A DNA stretch of 64,000 bases, taken from Salegentibacter mishustinae (GTDB lineage Bacteria; Bacteroidota; Bacteroidia; Flavobacteriales; Flavobacteriaceae). The position numbers and the translations under genes are program-made. The stretch lies in assembly GCF_002900095.1 (NCBI RefSeq), contig NZ_LLKN01000002.1, forward strand, positions 1,736,001 through 1,800,000, read 5' to 3'. Shown here in pieces: positions 16,822-27,039 of this stretch. The notes below the pieces were generated by a model, which saw only the letters and a list, made by a program, of their open reading frames with translations, was not told the DNA's origin and ran no database searches. The stretch's first letter is position 1. The number at the start of each line of letters is the position of its first letter.

Positions 16822-19035
16822 TTATAAATAAAAGAAGAAAGTACTGCCTGTACCGGGTTCACTTTCTATCCAAATTTTCCCATTATGTTTTTCTATAATT
16901 CTGGCTACTATAGATAGGCCAACACCAGTTCCTTTAAAATCATTTTTAGAAGCCCGGGAAAACACATTAAAAATTTTATCCTGGTCATTTTTGGCTATCC
17001 CAATCCCATTATCCTTAATATAGAAAATCTCCCTGTTATCTTTTGAAATACTCCCAATTTCAAGTTTTGGAGTTTTAGCTCGCTGGGAATACTTTAAAGC
17101 GTTACCAATTAAATTACTCCATAACTGAAAAACCATTCTGCGGTCTCCATAGGTTCCATGTAAATTTTCTGCTATCACTACCTCTGTATCGGGGAAATTG
17201 ATTTTGATATTAAAACTGGATAAAAGCTCTTCCAACAATTTTTTAGTGCTGAATTTTTCTTTTTCCAGTTCCCCACTAGTGATCTTTGAGAAGGAAAGAA
17301 TATCATCTATAATCCCTTCCATTCTATTGGAAGACTTTAAAATGGTATCTATAGTTTCGGAAGCTTCTGCAGGTAAATCCCCGCTAAAATCCTCTTTTAA
17401 GATTTGTGCGAAACCATTTATTCCACGTAAAGGGCTACGAAGATCATGCGAAATTCCGTAGCTGAATAGTTCAAGGTCTTTATTGACTTCCTCCAGATTT
17501 TGATTCAACCTGCTAATCTCTTCTTTTTGCTTTGCCAGGAGAAACTGGTTTAAATTTTCCCGGAAAACTTTTGCCGTTTCAAGGTCATAATCCTGCCAAC
17601 TATGCGATATCCCATCCAATTTTTCTGTCCATTTTTCAAAAGACTTTCTAGGGCTAAGGCGTTGTTTTTCTTCGTTGTATGACACTTTGTTATTAGGATC
17701 ACCCCCCCAACTTACGGTTTCGGCTACTTCAGGCCTAAACCAAATAATAAAATTATCTTCGGCTCTTCCCAGTTTAAAACTTAAAATGCCTGATGCCGAT
17801 TTTTTATAATTTTCGGCTTTCGGATATTGACTTTTAAGATTTTTAGTATGAAAAATCACCTCATCTTTTTGGGCCAGGAAATCACGTATTTCCAGAACTT
17901 CAGCTTCCTTAGGTGTTTTACCAAAAAGCTTTATTTCGTTATCTAAGATAACTGCTCCTCCTCCGCTTTCAATTAAAGAGGTAAAAGGAACTGAAGTTTT
18001 AGCAAGACCTTCAGCTAAGGAATCTTCAATTTTTAATTCCTCTACGATTCTTTGCCTCAATTCGGAATTTTCATTGATTTTTTTATTAAAAATCCCGGTT
18101 TGTATAGTGGAAATATTATTAGAAAAAATCTGTGTTAAGAACTTACAGGTTTCTCTTTGATAATAATTAATGAATTTAGCCGAATAATGATGACAGGCCA
18201 CTAAACCCCATAAATTTCCGTTTACAATGATAGCCGCTGTTAAGGAAGCACCCACCTTCATATTCTGTAAATATTCAATATGAATGGGAGAAACTCCTCT
18301 TAATGCCGACCGGGAAAGATCTAAAGGCTTGTTAGTTACTGGCGATATTTCTGGAGCGATGGGAACGGGCTCATAATTTACATCTGAAATAATCCTAACC
18401 TTATGATTTAAAAATAACTTCCTGGATTGTGAAGGAATATCACTCGCCGGATAATGTAAATCCAGCCAGCTTTCTAAATGCTCCTCTTTTTCTTCAGCAA
18501 CTACTTCCCCATTCCATTCTTCATCAAAGCGGTACACCATCACGCGATCGTAACCGAAGATATTTTTCATCAACTTAGCTGCTCTATCACATAGAGTCGG
18601 GATACTATTTGTAGTATCCAGGCCATTAATAATACTGGTTAACTGCTGCTGAAAATGAGTGGGATTCCAGGTTTTTCCCAGAATTTCGAAATCCAGAATA
18701 AGATTATCTTCAGACAAATGAGCCAACATCACAAAGTTGTTTTCATTTATCTTCAAATCTTCAGCTGCAAAACCTGATTCTTCAGCAATAGAAGCTTGAA
18801 GTCGCTTTACAGGAAGTTTACCTATTAATTTTTCCAGAGAAATACCTAGAAAATCTTTATGAGAAATTCCGAAGAACTTTAAAGTGTTTTCACTAGCCTG
18901 AGTTACTTCAAAAGTTTTAGGATTCGCAGCTACAATCACCCCATGAGCCTGGGCTTTTCCGATTATATGTATGGGTTCTTTATCACAATTTTGAACATCT
19001 ACCTTTTCGGGGTACGAAAACTGTTCTTCACTCAT
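16822..19035 (-). CDS. bphP: Bacteriophytochrome histidine kinase
   Basis: 737 residues. Order: PAS (about 15-120), GAF (about 140-310), PHY (about 325-495), DHp and ATPase (about 520-737). Chromophore features are intact: Cys17 (biliverdin thioether), PASDIP at 196-201 with Asp199, HIEYLQNM at 252-259, CHHY near 281-284, tongue residues WGGDP at 443-447 and PRKSF at 462-466. The phosphoacceptor is His530 (YGISHDLRSPLRGI), and the ATP-binding lid has GTGVGLSIVARII. A red/far-red sensor that probably autophosphorylates by light state. It follows the CheB/CheR kinase by 6 bp, so both are likely co-transcribed. Confidence 0.96.
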   Translation of the reverse strand: MSEEQFSYPEKVDVQNCDKEPIHIIGKAQAHGVIVAANPKTFEVTQASENTLKFFGISHKDFLGISLEKLIGKLPVKRLQASIAEESGFAAEDLKINENNFVMLAHLSEDNLILDFEILGKTWNPTHFQQQLTSIINGLDTTNSIPTLCDRAAKLMKNIFGYDRVMVYRFDEEWNGEVVAEEKEEHLESWLDLHYPASDIPSQSRKLFLNHKVRIISDVNYEPVPIAPEISPVTNKPLDLSRSALRGVSPIHIEYLQNMKVGASLTAAIIVNGNLWGLVACHHYSAKFINYYQRETCKFLTQIFSNNISTIQTGIFNKKINENSELRQRIVEELKIEDSLAEGLAKTSVPFTSLIESGGGAVILDNEIKLFGKTPKEAEVLEIRDFLAQKDEVIFHTKNLKSQYPKAENYKKSASGILSFKLGRAEDNFIIWFRPEVAETVSWGGDPNNKVSYNEEKQRLSPRKSFEKWTEKLDGISHSWQDYDLETAKVFRENLNQFLLAKQKEEISRLNQNLEEVNKDLELFSYGISHDLRSPLRGINGFAQILKEDFSGDLPAEASETIDTILKSSNRMEGIIDDILSFSKITSGELEKEKFSTKKLLEELLSSFNIKINFPDTEVVIAENLHGTYGDRRMVFQLWSNLIGNALKYSQRAKTPKLEIGSISKDNREIFYIKDNGIGIAKNDQDKIFNVFSRASKNDFKGTGVGLSIVARIIEKHNGKIWIESEPGTGSTFFFYL

Positions 19036-19041
19036 ATAGGT

Positions 19042-22000
19042 TTAAGCTTTTAATTTAAAATAAAAAGTACTTCCCACATCTACCTGGCTTTCTACCCAAA
19101 TGGTGCCTTCGTGCAGTTGAACGATCTTTTCTACGTGCGCCAAACCAACTCCGGTACCTTCGTTTGAATCTGTTTCTTTCACCCGGTTAAAAATGGTGAA
19201 AATGTTCTTTTTATCTTCTTCTGAAATTCCATAACCATTATCGGTTACAGAAAAAACCCAATGAGCACCTTCTCTATAAGATGCTATACGAACATCTGGA
19301 TTTCTATCAGCTGGAGTATATTTAATAGCGTTGCTAATAAGATTTTGAAAAAGCAGGCGCAATTCTACCTCGTACCCCATAATCTTTGGCAATGAACCGG
19401 CATTCACCTTAGCATTGGTATCCTTAATTCTTTTACCAAGATCGTATTTTACAACTTCTACTATCTCTTTAATGTTCACCAGGCTTTTGTCGCCGTGACG
19501 TCCAATTCTGGAATGCTCCAGTAAAGCTTTAATTTGTTCTGAAAGACGAGTTGAAGCATCTTTTATATACTGAATGTAATTTTTTCCCTTTTCATCTAGT
19601 TTCGTAGCATACATTTTCCCCAATACATCGCTACCAAACTTAATGGTGGAAAGCGGCTCCTGAAGATCATGTGAGCAAATGGAGACAAATTGTTCCAGAT
19701 CTTTATTAGCTCGCTGAAGATCGTCGTGTTGTTGCTTTAATTGATTTTCGGCATTTTTCAAGGCTGAAATATCTACACAAGTATATCTTATAGTCATTAC
19801 CTTGCCATCTACATCCTTTTCTGCCGTAGCATTTAAAATAACGGGAAGTAGATCTCCGGCAGCGGTAAGCATTTCCTGCTCCATATTCACTATAGCACCG
19901 GTATGCTTAAATTCTTTATTAGATTTTAAAGCTCTAAGCTGAGACTCTTCATTATAAAGATCATAAACCGGTTTATCTATTAAATCTTCTTTACTTTCAT
20001 AACCCAACTTTGTAACCGCCATTTCATTACATTGAACAATAAGCTGTGTTTGCGGGTCTACACTAATATGAATTACAGGATCCTCTTCATAAAAAGACTT
20101 GAAGCGCTTTTCACTGGCAATTAATTTTTCCTTTGATCTTTGCAATAAGCCAACATCTATAAAAGTAACTACTACTCCACTTATTTCGTCATTAGAATTT
20201 ATATAAGGTGAAATTCTTCGTAAATAATAAGAGTTATCCTTGGTCATCACTTGCTTTTCAAGGATCTTACCTGTTCTAAGTACCCGCTTACAACGTGTAA
20301 TGAGGTTATTTTTCCCCATACTTGAAGTAAAATGCTCTATGGGACGACCTTCATCTGAATCGATTAAATTAAAGTGCCTTTGAATTGCAGGAGTAAATTT
20401 TCTAATTCTTAAATCGGTATCAAGAAAAATAACACCAATTTCAGTGCTTTCCAGCAAATTATGCATATCGGCATTCAAAGCCGCCAGGTCTTCTACTTTC
20501 TGAAGATTTTCGGCATTTACCGTATTAATCTCCTCATTTACACTTTGCAGCTCTTCGTTGGTACTTTGTAATTCTTCATTAGAAGCCAGTAATTCTTCAT
20601 TTGCAGCTTGCAACTCTTCATTACTGGTTTCAATTTCTTCCATAGAAGTTTGTAGCTCTTCCTTGGTCTCTTTGAGTTCCTCTTCTAAATCAGCAACATA
20701 TTCTTTGGTGCGATTGGTTAGCGTTAATTTCTCAAGCGTATCAACATCTTCTAACTTAACTTCTTTTTCTATGAAAGTAATCACGAAACTCGTGCTATCA
20801 TCTTCTATCTTCTGGTGATAAGGCTTTACAATAATATCTACAGAACCTTGCTCACCATTATGCTCAAAAGAGGCATCTTTATATCTAAGTTTTGCATTAT
20901 TCTTTTTAGCCCTTTTCAGGGTGCTTTGAATAATATATTTTAGATCTGGCCCCAGCATATCCAGCAGATTTACAGAAAAACCACTCACCGGTAAATTCGC
21001 ATATTTCCTAAATTCACCAACTGCCTGTAAAATATTAAAATCTTTATCTACAAACACACTGGCACCCCCAAAGGTCTCCAGTATAGTTTCATTAAGTTCT
21101 TCTGCAAGTTTATTCTTAATTGGGTTTGAAGATTTTCTATAGGATGGGCGTTTAATTTCGCGATTATTCGCTGGCAAATTGTTTGATGCAGTTGTTGTTT
21201 GAGAAAGATCTGAAATTAACCGCTTATCTGCATTTTCATTTCGAAAAATTTTCGCTGAACGATCTATAACTTTAAAATTATTTTTTTGAGAGGATACATT
21301 TTCACTAGTTCCTAAAACCAAAATTCCGCCAACTTTTAAGGCATATTGTAAAAAGTTTAATGTTTTATTTTGAATTCCGGGCTGAAAATAAATTAAAAGA
21401 TTTCTACAGGCCACCATATCCATATTACTAAAAGGCGGATTTTTAATAATATTATGCCTGGAGAAAACCACCATTCGGCGCATTTTTTCAACTACTTTAT
21501 AGCCATCGGGTTTACTAACAAAATACTTCAGCAATAATTCTGAATCGATATCGGCAACAATACTTTCTGGGTAAAAAGCTTCACTACCAATATCTAAATG
21601 CTTTTGGGAAATATCTGTAGCAAAGATCTTTAAGTCTACACTTTTATTCTGTCGTTCTATTTCTTCATTGATGATCATCGCAAAAGAATAAGCTTCCTCT
21701 CCACTACTGCAGGCAACATCCCATAATTTAATTACTTCACCATCTTTTTTCTTTTCTACCAGTTGCGGAATTACTTCTTCTCTTAATTTTTTCCAAACTC
21801 TTTCATCTCTAAAAAATTTTGTAACTCCAATTAAAAATTCGCGATGAAGTATATCTATCTCTTCTTCGTTATGAATTAAATACTCATAGTAATCAGACAG
21901 ACTTTTACACTTACAAACATTTACCCTCCTGGCAATTCTTCTTGCAAGCGTGGCGTGCTTATATTCCCTAAAGTCAAGACCGGTTTTTTCATCTACAAAG

Positions 22001-22686
22001 CGAAGAATTTTAATTAATTCGCTTTCGTTATAATTTAAATCTCCATCTTTAAAATGAAATACAGAAGGAGCATCTATAAAGTTTTTAAGCTCTTTGGCCA
22101 TTTTAGAAACTGGCAACACATAATCTACAAGACCGGTGTTTATTGCACTTTGTGGCATCCCGTCAAACTTAGCTTCTTCGGGATCCTGCACCATAACCAT
22201 CCCGTCTCGTTCTTTTATTGCTCTCACCCCCCGCGTGCCGTCGCTTCCGGTTCCGCTTAAGATTACTGCAATAGCTTTCTCCTTTTTTTGTTTTGAAAGC
22301 GATTCGAAAAACATATCTATTGGAAGGTTTAAGCTTTGGTCTTTTGGCTTTTCTACCAGGTGTAGCTTATTATCTTCGTAAGTAAGGTTATTGGCCGGTG
22401 GAATTAAATAAATATGGCCTTGCTTTATTTTTTTTCCATCTTTAACCTCTCGAATAGGTAAATTCGTATTCTTCTTAAGAAGTTCCCCCATCATACTTTT
22501 ATAGTCTGGAGAAAGATGCTGAATAACTACGTAAGCATTCTTATCGGTTTCGGGTATGCCTTCAAAAAAAGCCTTTAGGGCTTCCAAACCTCCGGCACTT
22601 GCTCCTACGGCAATAACACGAGGCTCTTCAGTTTTAAGCTTGTTTTCCAAATCCGATTTGGAAGGGTAGTTATTTACTTTTGTCAT
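19042..22686 (-). CDS. CheB-CheR-PAS-histidine kinase hybrid
   Basis: 1214 residues. CheB methylesterase domain with Ser30 (GASAGG), His57 (IQHLSP) and Asp148 (SGTGSDGT), all present. CheR methyltransferase domain at about 225-485 ([32 protein letters not shown]). Then a PAS-like part, a long heptad coiled coil (about 665-745, repeated SNEEL units), two PAS domains, and a C-terminal DHp ([18 protein letters not shown]) plus ATPase ([13 protein letters not shown]). No Che receptor or CheA is nearby and this group of bacteria lacks swimming flagella, so it is presumably a stress or light kinase. It starts a minus-strand operon that runs into the phytochrome gene. Confidence 0.95.
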   Translation of the reverse strand: MTKVNNYPSKSDLENKLKTEEPRVIAVGASAGGLEALKAFFEGIPETDKNAYVVIQHLSPDYKSMMGELLKKNTNLPIREVKDGKKIKQGHIYLIPPANNLTYEDNKLHLVEKPKDQSLNLPIDMFFESLSKQKKEKAIAVILSGTGSDGTRGVRAIKERDGMVMVQDPEEAKFDGMPQSAINTGLVDYVLPVSKMAKELKNFIDAPSVFHFKDGDLNYNESELIKILRFVDEKTGLDFREYKHATLARRIARRVNVCKCKSLSDYYEYLIHNEEEIDILHREFLIGVTKFFRDERVWKKLREEVIPQLVEKKKDGEVIKLWDVACSSGEEAYSFAMIINEEIERQNKSVDLKIFATDISQKHLDIGSEAFYPESIVADIDSELLLKYFVSKPDGYKVVEKMRRMVVFSRHNIIKNPPFSNMDMVACRNLLIYFQPGIQNKTLNFLQYALKVGGILVLGTSENVSSQKNNFKVIDRSAKIFRNENADKRLISDLSQTTTASNNLPANNREIKRPSYRKSSNPIKNKLAEELNETILETFGGASVFVDKDFNILQAVGEFRKYANLPVSGFSVNLLDMLGPDLKYIIQSTLKRAKKNNAKLRYKDASFEHNGEQGSVDIIVKPYHQKIEDDSTSFVITFIEKEVKLEDVDTLEKLTLTNRTKEYVADLEEELKETKEELQTSMEEIETSNEELQAANEELLASNEELQSTNEELQSVNEEINTVNAENLQKVEDLAALNADMHNLLESTEIGVIFLDTDLRIRKFTPAIQRHFNLIDSDEGRPIEHFTSSMGKNNLITRCKRVLRTGKILEKQVMTKDNSYYLRRISPYINSNDEISGVVVTFIDVGLLQRSKEKLIASEKRFKSFYEEDPVIHISVDPQTQLIVQCNEMAVTKLGYESKEDLIDKPVYDLYNEESQLRALKSNKEFKHTGAIVNMEQEMLTAAGDLLPVILNATAEKDVDGKVMTIRYTCVDISALKNAENQLKQQHDDLQRANKDLEQFVSICSHDLQEPLSTIKFGSDVLGKMYATKLDEKGKNYIQYIKDASTRLSEQIKALLEHSRIGRHGDKSLVNIKEIVEVVKYDLGKRIKDTNAKVNAGSLPKIMGYEVELRLLFQNLISNAIKYTPADRNPDVRIASYREGAHWVFSVTDNGYGISEEDKKNIFTIFNRVKETDSNEGTGVGLAHVEKIVQLHEGTIWVESQVDVGSTFYFKLKA

Positions 22687-22961
22687 TTAGAAATGATTAA
22701 GTCAGACTTGTATAGAATAAAAAATAAGTAAACACCAAAAATATAAGTTAAAGCGTAGAATTATGAACTCATTTGCAATTTATATTAACAAAATATCAAT
22801 AAAACCGGGACTTCCCCTATTATACAATTTATAAATTATATTTTTAAATCTTCAAAATTAACGATATTTATAGAATATTTTTGTTAAAAAAATAAATTGT
22901 AAAAAATATTAAACAAAAATATAACTAGATACCTAAGATTATGTGATTTCTTCTAGTTAAC
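22687..22961. other. AT-rich divergent intergenic region, CheB/CheR kinase side
   Basis: About 275 bp of very AT-rich DNA between the divergent CheB/CheR kinase gene and the mla operon. I see no open gene and no strong hairpin. It should hold the minus-strand promoter of the kinase operon, but no convincing TTTG/TAnnTTTG pair could be picked out. Confidence 0.4.
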
Positions 22962-23004
22962 TGATAAATATCATTTCGGCTCAAACTTCCTAGGTTTAAA
23001 TTTA
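22962..23004 (+). promoter_or_regulatory. Fnr-type operator and promoter of the mla operon
   Basis: Palindrome TGATAAATATCA at 22962-22973 (TGA-N6-TCA) with centre 22967.5. A TAAATTTA box at 22997-23004 begins exactly 29.5 bp from the centre. This geometry puts an Fnr/Crp dimer near -41 and is shared with four other sites in the window. mlaE starts at 23019. Confidence 0.7.
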
Positions 23005-23018
23005 ACAGAAATGGCTTT

Positions 23019-23798
23019 ATGAAGTTTTTCTCCTCATATCAATCGGGTTTTAATTCCTTCTTTGTTGAGATAGGGGAAATGGGAAATTTTACCGGAAGAT
23101 ATTTCCGGGAACTTTTTAGCAGACCATTTGAATTCAGGGAATTTCTGAAACAATGTTATCAAATGGGGAATAAATCCCTGCTTTTAGTAAGCGTAACCGG
23201 GTTTATTTTAGGTTTGGTTTTCACTCTGCAATCCAGACCAACCTTAATGGAATTTGGGGCAGTTTCGTGGATGCCATCTATGATAAGTATTTCTATAGTT
23301 CGTGAAATTGGGCCGGTAATCATCGCACTTATATGTGCCGGAAGAATCGGTTCCAGTATAGGTGCCGAGTTGGGCTCTATGAAGGTAACCGAACAAATAG
23401 ATGCTATGGAAGTTTCAGGTACGAATCCGTTTAAATTTTTGGTGGTTACCAGGATTTTAGCAGCAACTATTATGCTACCAATTTTAGTAATTATAGGCGA
23501 CTTTGTGGCATTAATAGGATCGGCGATTATAGAAAACACAAATGGCGATGTCTCATTTTTACTCTATTTTAACCAGGTTTTTGAAGCCCTTGAGTTTACA
23601 GATTTAATACCCGCAACCATAAAGACCTTTTTCTTTGGTTTTGCTATAGGGCTTGTAGGTTGTTTTAAAGGCTATAACAGTAAAAAAGGAACCGCGGGGG
23701 TAGGAAAAGCATCTAACTCTGCAGTGGTTTTTACTTCTATGCTATTGTTTGTACTGGATTTTATCGCTGTTTTTATAACCGATATTTTTTATAACTAA
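23019..23798 (+). CDS. mlaE: MlaE-type ABC transporter permease (phospholipid transport)
   Basis: 259 residues with several membrane helices. The family core is plain: ISIVREIGPVIIALICAGRIGSSIGAELGSMKVTEQIDAMEVSG, then LVVTRILAATIMLPIL. It forms the membrane part of an MCE transporter that moves phospholipids between inner and outer membranes. First gene of an mlaE-mlaF-mlaD-unknown operon with gaps of 2, 6 and 17 bp. The N-terminal 50 residues before the first helix include an amphipathic stretch, normal for the family. Only E, F and D homologues are present; MlaB and MlaC are missing, as is usual in this phylum. Confidence 0.95.
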   Translation: MKFFSSYQSGFNSFFVEIGEMGNFTGRYFRELFSRPFEFREFLKQCYQMGNKSLLLVSVTGFILGLVFTLQSRPTLMEFGAVSWMPSMISISIVREIGPVIIALICAGRIGSSIGAELGSMKVTEQIDAMEVSGTNPFKFLVVTRILAATIMLPILVIIGDFVALIGSAIIENTNGDVSFLLYFNQVFEALEFTDLIPATIKTFFFGFAIGLVGCFKGYNSKKGTAGVGKASNSAVVFTSMLLFVLDFIAVFITDIFYN

Positions 23799-23800
23799 AA

Positions 23801-24532
23801 ATGGAAAAAAAACCGGTAATAGAGATAAGTCATTTATACAAAAGCTTTGGGACGGTTGATGTTCTTAAGGATTTTAATCTGAACCTTTTCGAGGGTGAGA
23901 ACCTTGTTTTAATGGGGAAATCTGGTTCTGGGAAATCGGTGATGATCAAATGTCTGGTAGGCCTAATGGAGGTTGACAAGGGAAGTATTAAAGTTTTAGG
24001 AAAGGATATCGCAGAACTAAAACAAAACGAACTGGATGAATTGCGAACCGATATAGGATTTCTATTCCAGGGCAGCGCTTTGTACGATTCTATGACGGTA
24101 CGGGAGAATTTAGAGTTTCCTCTAAGAAGGCACAGTCATAATTCTGAAAAGAAAACTCAAGCACTGGTAAAGGAGGCTTTAGATAATGTTGGATTACCAG
24201 ACACTATAGATCTTATGCCTGCCGAACTTTCTGGAGGAATGCAACGCCGAATTGCCCTGGCGAGAGCACTTATTCTAAAACCAAAGATCATTATATATGA
24301 CGAACCTACCACCGGATTAGATCCAATAACTGCGAAGGAAATTATTTTATTAATGATGAATATTCAGAAAAAATATGCAACCTCATCGCTAATAATTACC
24401 CACGATGTTGACTGTGCCCGGGTAATTTCAAATAGAATGATCTTGCTATTAGACGGAAAAGATTATGCCGAGGGAAGCTTTAATGATCTCGCTAAATCTG
24501 ATGATCCTAAAATTAAAGCCTTTTTTAAATAA
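23801..24532 (+). CDS. mlaF: MlaF-type ABC transporter ATPase
   Basis: 243 residues. Walker A GKSGSGKS at about residues 38-45, Q-loop LFQGSALYDSMTV, signature LSGGMQRRIALARAL, Walker B KIIIYDEPTTGLDP, and switch His in IITHD: a complete ATPase. It would drive the MlaE/MlaD lipid exchanger from the cytoplasmic side. It starts 2 bp after the mlaE stop codon. The signature motif SGGMQRR and TAKEI after Walker B are typical of MlaF rather than of drug exporters. Confidence 0.95.
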   Translation: MEKKPVIEISHLYKSFGTVDVLKDFNLNLFEGENLVLMGKSGSGKSVMIKCLVGLMEVDKGSIKVLGKDIAELKQNELDELRTDIGFLFQGSALYDSMTVRENLEFPLRRHSHNSEKKTQALVKEALDNVGLPDTIDLMPAELSGGMQRRIALARALILKPKIIIYDEPTTGLDPITAKEIILLMMNIQKKYATSSLIITHDVDCARVISNRMILLLDGKDYAEGSFNDLAKSDDPKIKAFFK

Positions 24533-24538
24533 AATATT

Positions 24539-25525
24539 ATGAAATCAAATTCCGGACAAAATCTAAAATTAGGAATTCTTATTGTGGCTGGACTAACCAT
24601 CTTTACACTTGGAGTTTATTTTATTGGTAATAAACAAAACCTGTTTGGAGATTCCATAATGCTAAGTTCTGTCTTTAAAAATGTGAATGGACTGCAACTT
24701 GGGAATAATGTACGTTATTCTGGAGTTAATGTAGGAACTGTGAAGAACATCAAATTTTTAAACGACACTGCAATTTGTGTAGATATGCTTATTGACCGTG
24801 AATCTGGAAACCTAATTAAACACAGTTCTTTGGCAACCATAAATTCTGACGGTTTAGTAGGAAGTATGGTTTTAAATATTCTTCCCAATAGTGAAGTATC
24901 CTCCCGCACTATAAAAGAAGGCGACACCTTAGAATCGCTTAGCCAGGTAGCTACCGCCGATATGCTTAACACTCTAAACCAAACCAATGAAAATGCTGCC
25001 CTTTTAACAGCCGATCTCTTAAAGATCACTAATAGTATTAATGCCGGAGAAGGTGTTTTAGGAGATTTACTCAAGAATGAAACCCTGGCACATAACATTC
25101 AGGAAAGCGCTGCAAATTTAAATGAAACTACCAATTCTGCCCGGGAAGGATTAAATAAAATAAATCGTATTTTAAACGCTGTAGATTATGAAAATAGCGT
25201 TGCAGGATTACTTCTTAGCGACTCTACCGCTCAAAAAAGCTTTAGCAGCATTATTGAAGATCTAAAAACTACATCCTCACAAATAAAGGAGATAAGCGCA
25301 GATTTGGGAGAGTTTTCCAATAGTCTTAATTCAGAGAAAGGTGCCTTAAATTACGTAGTTAAAGACACCTCATTTGTGAATCATCTTGATGAAAGTATGC
25401 AAAATATTGAAGAGGCTACCTTTCGCTTCAATCAGAACATGGAGGCTTTAAAACACAATATATTATTCCGAGGTTATTTTAGAAAACTGGAGCGACAAAA
25501 AGCAAGAGAAGAGAGAAAACAATAA
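24539..25525 (+). CDS. mlaD: MlaD-family MCE protein
   Basis: 328 residues: one N-terminal membrane helix (about 10-28), an MCE domain (about 37-115; FKNVNGLQLGNNVRYSGVNVGTV, then SDGLVGSMVLNIL), and a long helical C-terminal part (about 130-328) with Asn/Thr-rich heptads, ending in a basic tail RKLERQKAREERK. The extra helical part could build a periplasmic tube as in longer MCE proteins. It is the substrate-contacting part of the phospholipid transporter. Six bases separate it from mlaF. Confidence 0.93.
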   Translation: MKSNSGQNLKLGILIVAGLTIFTLGVYFIGNKQNLFGDSIMLSSVFKNVNGLQLGNNVRYSGVNVGTVKNIKFLNDTAICVDMLIDRESGNLIKHSSLATINSDGLVGSMVLNILPNSEVSSRTIKEGDTLESLSQVATADMLNTLNQTNENAALLTADLLKITNSINAGEGVLGDLLKNETLAHNIQESAANLNETTNSAREGLNKINRILNAVDYENSVAGLLLSDSTAQKSFSSIIEDLKTTSSQIKEISADLGEFSNSLNSEKGALNYVVKDTSFVNHLDESMQNIEEATFRFNQNMEALKHNILFRGYFRKLERQKAREERKQ

Positions 25526-25542
25526 TATATAAGAAGCTTAAT

Positions 25543-26043
25543 ATGAAAATAGAACATCTTGAAGAGCGCATTTTGGAGTATAAAAACTCTATCAAAACAG
25601 TTGTAAAAAAGCGTATTACCTGGGAAAATAGGACTAAAGAACTTATTGTTAACACTCTAAAAGCGGCTGAAACTACTTACCCTGTGGGATGGAAAGTACA
25701 GGAATTAAAATGGATACACACTAACGAAGCTGTGAATATCACCTTTGATTCTTTTCCGGAAGATCTAATAGATTTTACAAATAAAATTCCTACATATCAG
25801 TTTTTGCAAGGTGGAGCGCTGGTCTTTTCGCAATTGCATAATGGAGATATAGAGATATTCGTTACTTTCCCTATCCTGGAAAATTGGATAGTTCCTGAAA
25901 ATGAAATTGTTGAATTAGGAGTTTTCACCCCAGAACAAATTACCGAAAAACTAATTGTAGAAAAGATTGATGAATTTCTTAAGGAAATAATTAAATGGGA
26001 AATTCCTATTATAAAAAGTAAACTTGGCTTTAAAACACAATAA
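25543..26043 (+). CDS. Unknown protein in the mla operon
   Basis: 166 residues, soluble, without signal peptide or membrane helix. The N-terminus (about 1-45) is a charged helix, and the middle is beta-rich (WIHTNEAVNITFDSFPED ... GDIEIFVTFPILENWIVPENE). I do not recognise a family. It lies 17 bp after mlaD, so it should be on the same transcript and may act with the transporter, but nothing in the sequence shows how. It converges with the zinc-ribbon gene at 26084. Confidence 0.7.
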   Translation: MKIEHLEERILEYKNSIKTVVKKRITWENRTKELIVNTLKAAETTYPVGWKVQELKWIHTNEAVNITFDSFPEDLIDFTNKIPTYQFLQGGALVFSQLHNGDIEIFVTFPILENWIVPENEIVELGVFTPEQITEKLIVEKIDEFLKEIIKWEIPIIKSKLGFKTQ

Positions 26044-26083
26044 ATAGATTTTGAGAACTTAAAAAGTATCTCCTACCATAAGC

Positions 26084-26347
26084 CTAAATATGATCCATAC
26101 GCCACCTTTTTAATTCGGGAAGTTTTTTGATAAGTTCCTGTGCCTCTTCCAGGCTAATATCATCATGAACTTCTGCCATTTCCAAAAGCTTCACTTCTAA
26201 TTGATGTAAATTAAGAGACTTGTCAGTAAACGCTCCATCCTGAAAGCAGTCCTGGCAATAATCTTTATTTTTCGTATTATCACGATTTCTCCCGGCGGTA
26301 GCCAGCGTAAATGGCCATCCACAACTTTGGCAAATTAGCGTTTCCAT
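26084..26347 (-). CDS. Small zinc-ribbon protein
   Basis: 87 residues. N-terminal cysteine pairs CQSC (about residues 6-9) and CQDC (about 32-35) form a putative zinc ribbon (CxxC-x22-CxxC). After it come two helices, ISLEEAQELIKKLPELKRWRM being the second. This fits the Zn_ribbon_2-type small proteins often encoded beside stress genes. It follows the TerB-like gene by 11 bp and would share the Fnr-type promoter at 26788-26830. Role unknown; a metal-bound regulator or adaptor is possible. Confidence 0.75.
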   Translation of the reverse strand: METLICQSCGWPFTLATAGRNRDNTKNKDYCQDCFQDGAFTDKSLNLHQLEVKLLEMAEVHDDISLEEAQELIKKLPELKRWRMDHI

Positions 26348-26358
26348 ATTTTTGATCT

Positions 26359-26775
26359 TTAGTTGGTAAGCAATATTTTCAATTTTGAAAGCATAATGAG
26401 TTCAGATTTATTCTTTCCCGAAAAAGATGCTGCAATAGCATCAGCAGTCTCCCATATTAACTGGTTTATCTCTGGAGTAAATGCTTTTTGATGTTCTTTT
26501 TTGTACTCCTCAAATTCATTAAAAGCCCAGGCTGCTTCCGGATCATTTTCTTGTAACCAGTCAAAAGCTATTTCAATTTTATAAGCTTCATCTGTTCCAT
26601 ACTCATCGGTTGCATTATCTACAGGCACCCATTTTTCTTTAACGAGCTCCTTTAAAGTTCTTATTTCTTCGACTCTTACTACTTTATCTGAAGCTGCAAC
26701 GGCGTAAAAAAGCTTTCCGATACTGCTATAAAATTCTTCGGTAAGCGACTGCTTTTTAGAAAGTTTCATATCCAT
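26359..26775 (-). CDS. TerB-like stress protein
   Basis: 138 residues, all helical by composition. The start FYSSIGKLFYAVAASDKVVRVEEIRTLKELV resembles the acidic motif helix pair of TerB/DjlA-like domains (A-x-D-x-x-V-x-x-x-E). No catalytic residues are seen. The likely start is ATG 26775 (MDMKLS), but 26769 is also possible. It is first in a two-gene operon with the zinc-ribbon gene and has an Fnr-type operator with promoter box 13-55 bp upstream. It is probably a low-oxygen or stress response protein; the exact function is unknown. Confidence 0.65.
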   Translation of the reverse strand: MDMKLSKKQSLTEEFYSSIGKLFYAVAASDKVVRVEEIRTLKELVKEKWVPVDNATDEYGTDEAYKIEIAFDWLQENDPEAAWAFNEFEEYKKEHQKAFTPEINQLIWETADAIAASFSGKNKSELIMLSKLKILLTN

Positions 26776-26787
26776 GTGTTTTCCACT

Positions 26788-26830
26788 TAAAGATACAGCC
26801 GTGGGTATTAGTTAAAAATGATAAAAATCA
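26788..26830 (-). promoter_or_regulatory. Fnr-type operator and promoter of the TerB-like/zinc-ribbon operon
   Basis: Palindrome TGATAAAAATCA at 26819-26830, centre 26824.5. On the minus strand TATCTTTA runs from 26795 to 26788, and starts 29.5 bp from the centre, the same spacing as before mla and usp. The first codon is at 26775. Confidence 0.7.
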
Positions 26831-27039
26831 TTTTTCATGTATAATTTCGAATAAATTTAAATTACCAAAATTTTCAATACATTGATTATCAATAATATAT
26901 ATAGATTTTTAAACTTATGAATTTTTAGAATTACTTTGTATATTTAAGTATTGTTTAAGCATTTCTCCCTACTTCCCCCCATCGAAATGCAAAACAGTTC
27001 CCAGATCTTTTTTAAGTATTAATTTTAAGCTCGCCAGAG

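Noticed and set aside
19042-22686. A chemotaxis CheB/CheR pair
   Set aside because: It is one fused protein with PAS and kinase domains, and there are no receptors, CheA or CheW near.
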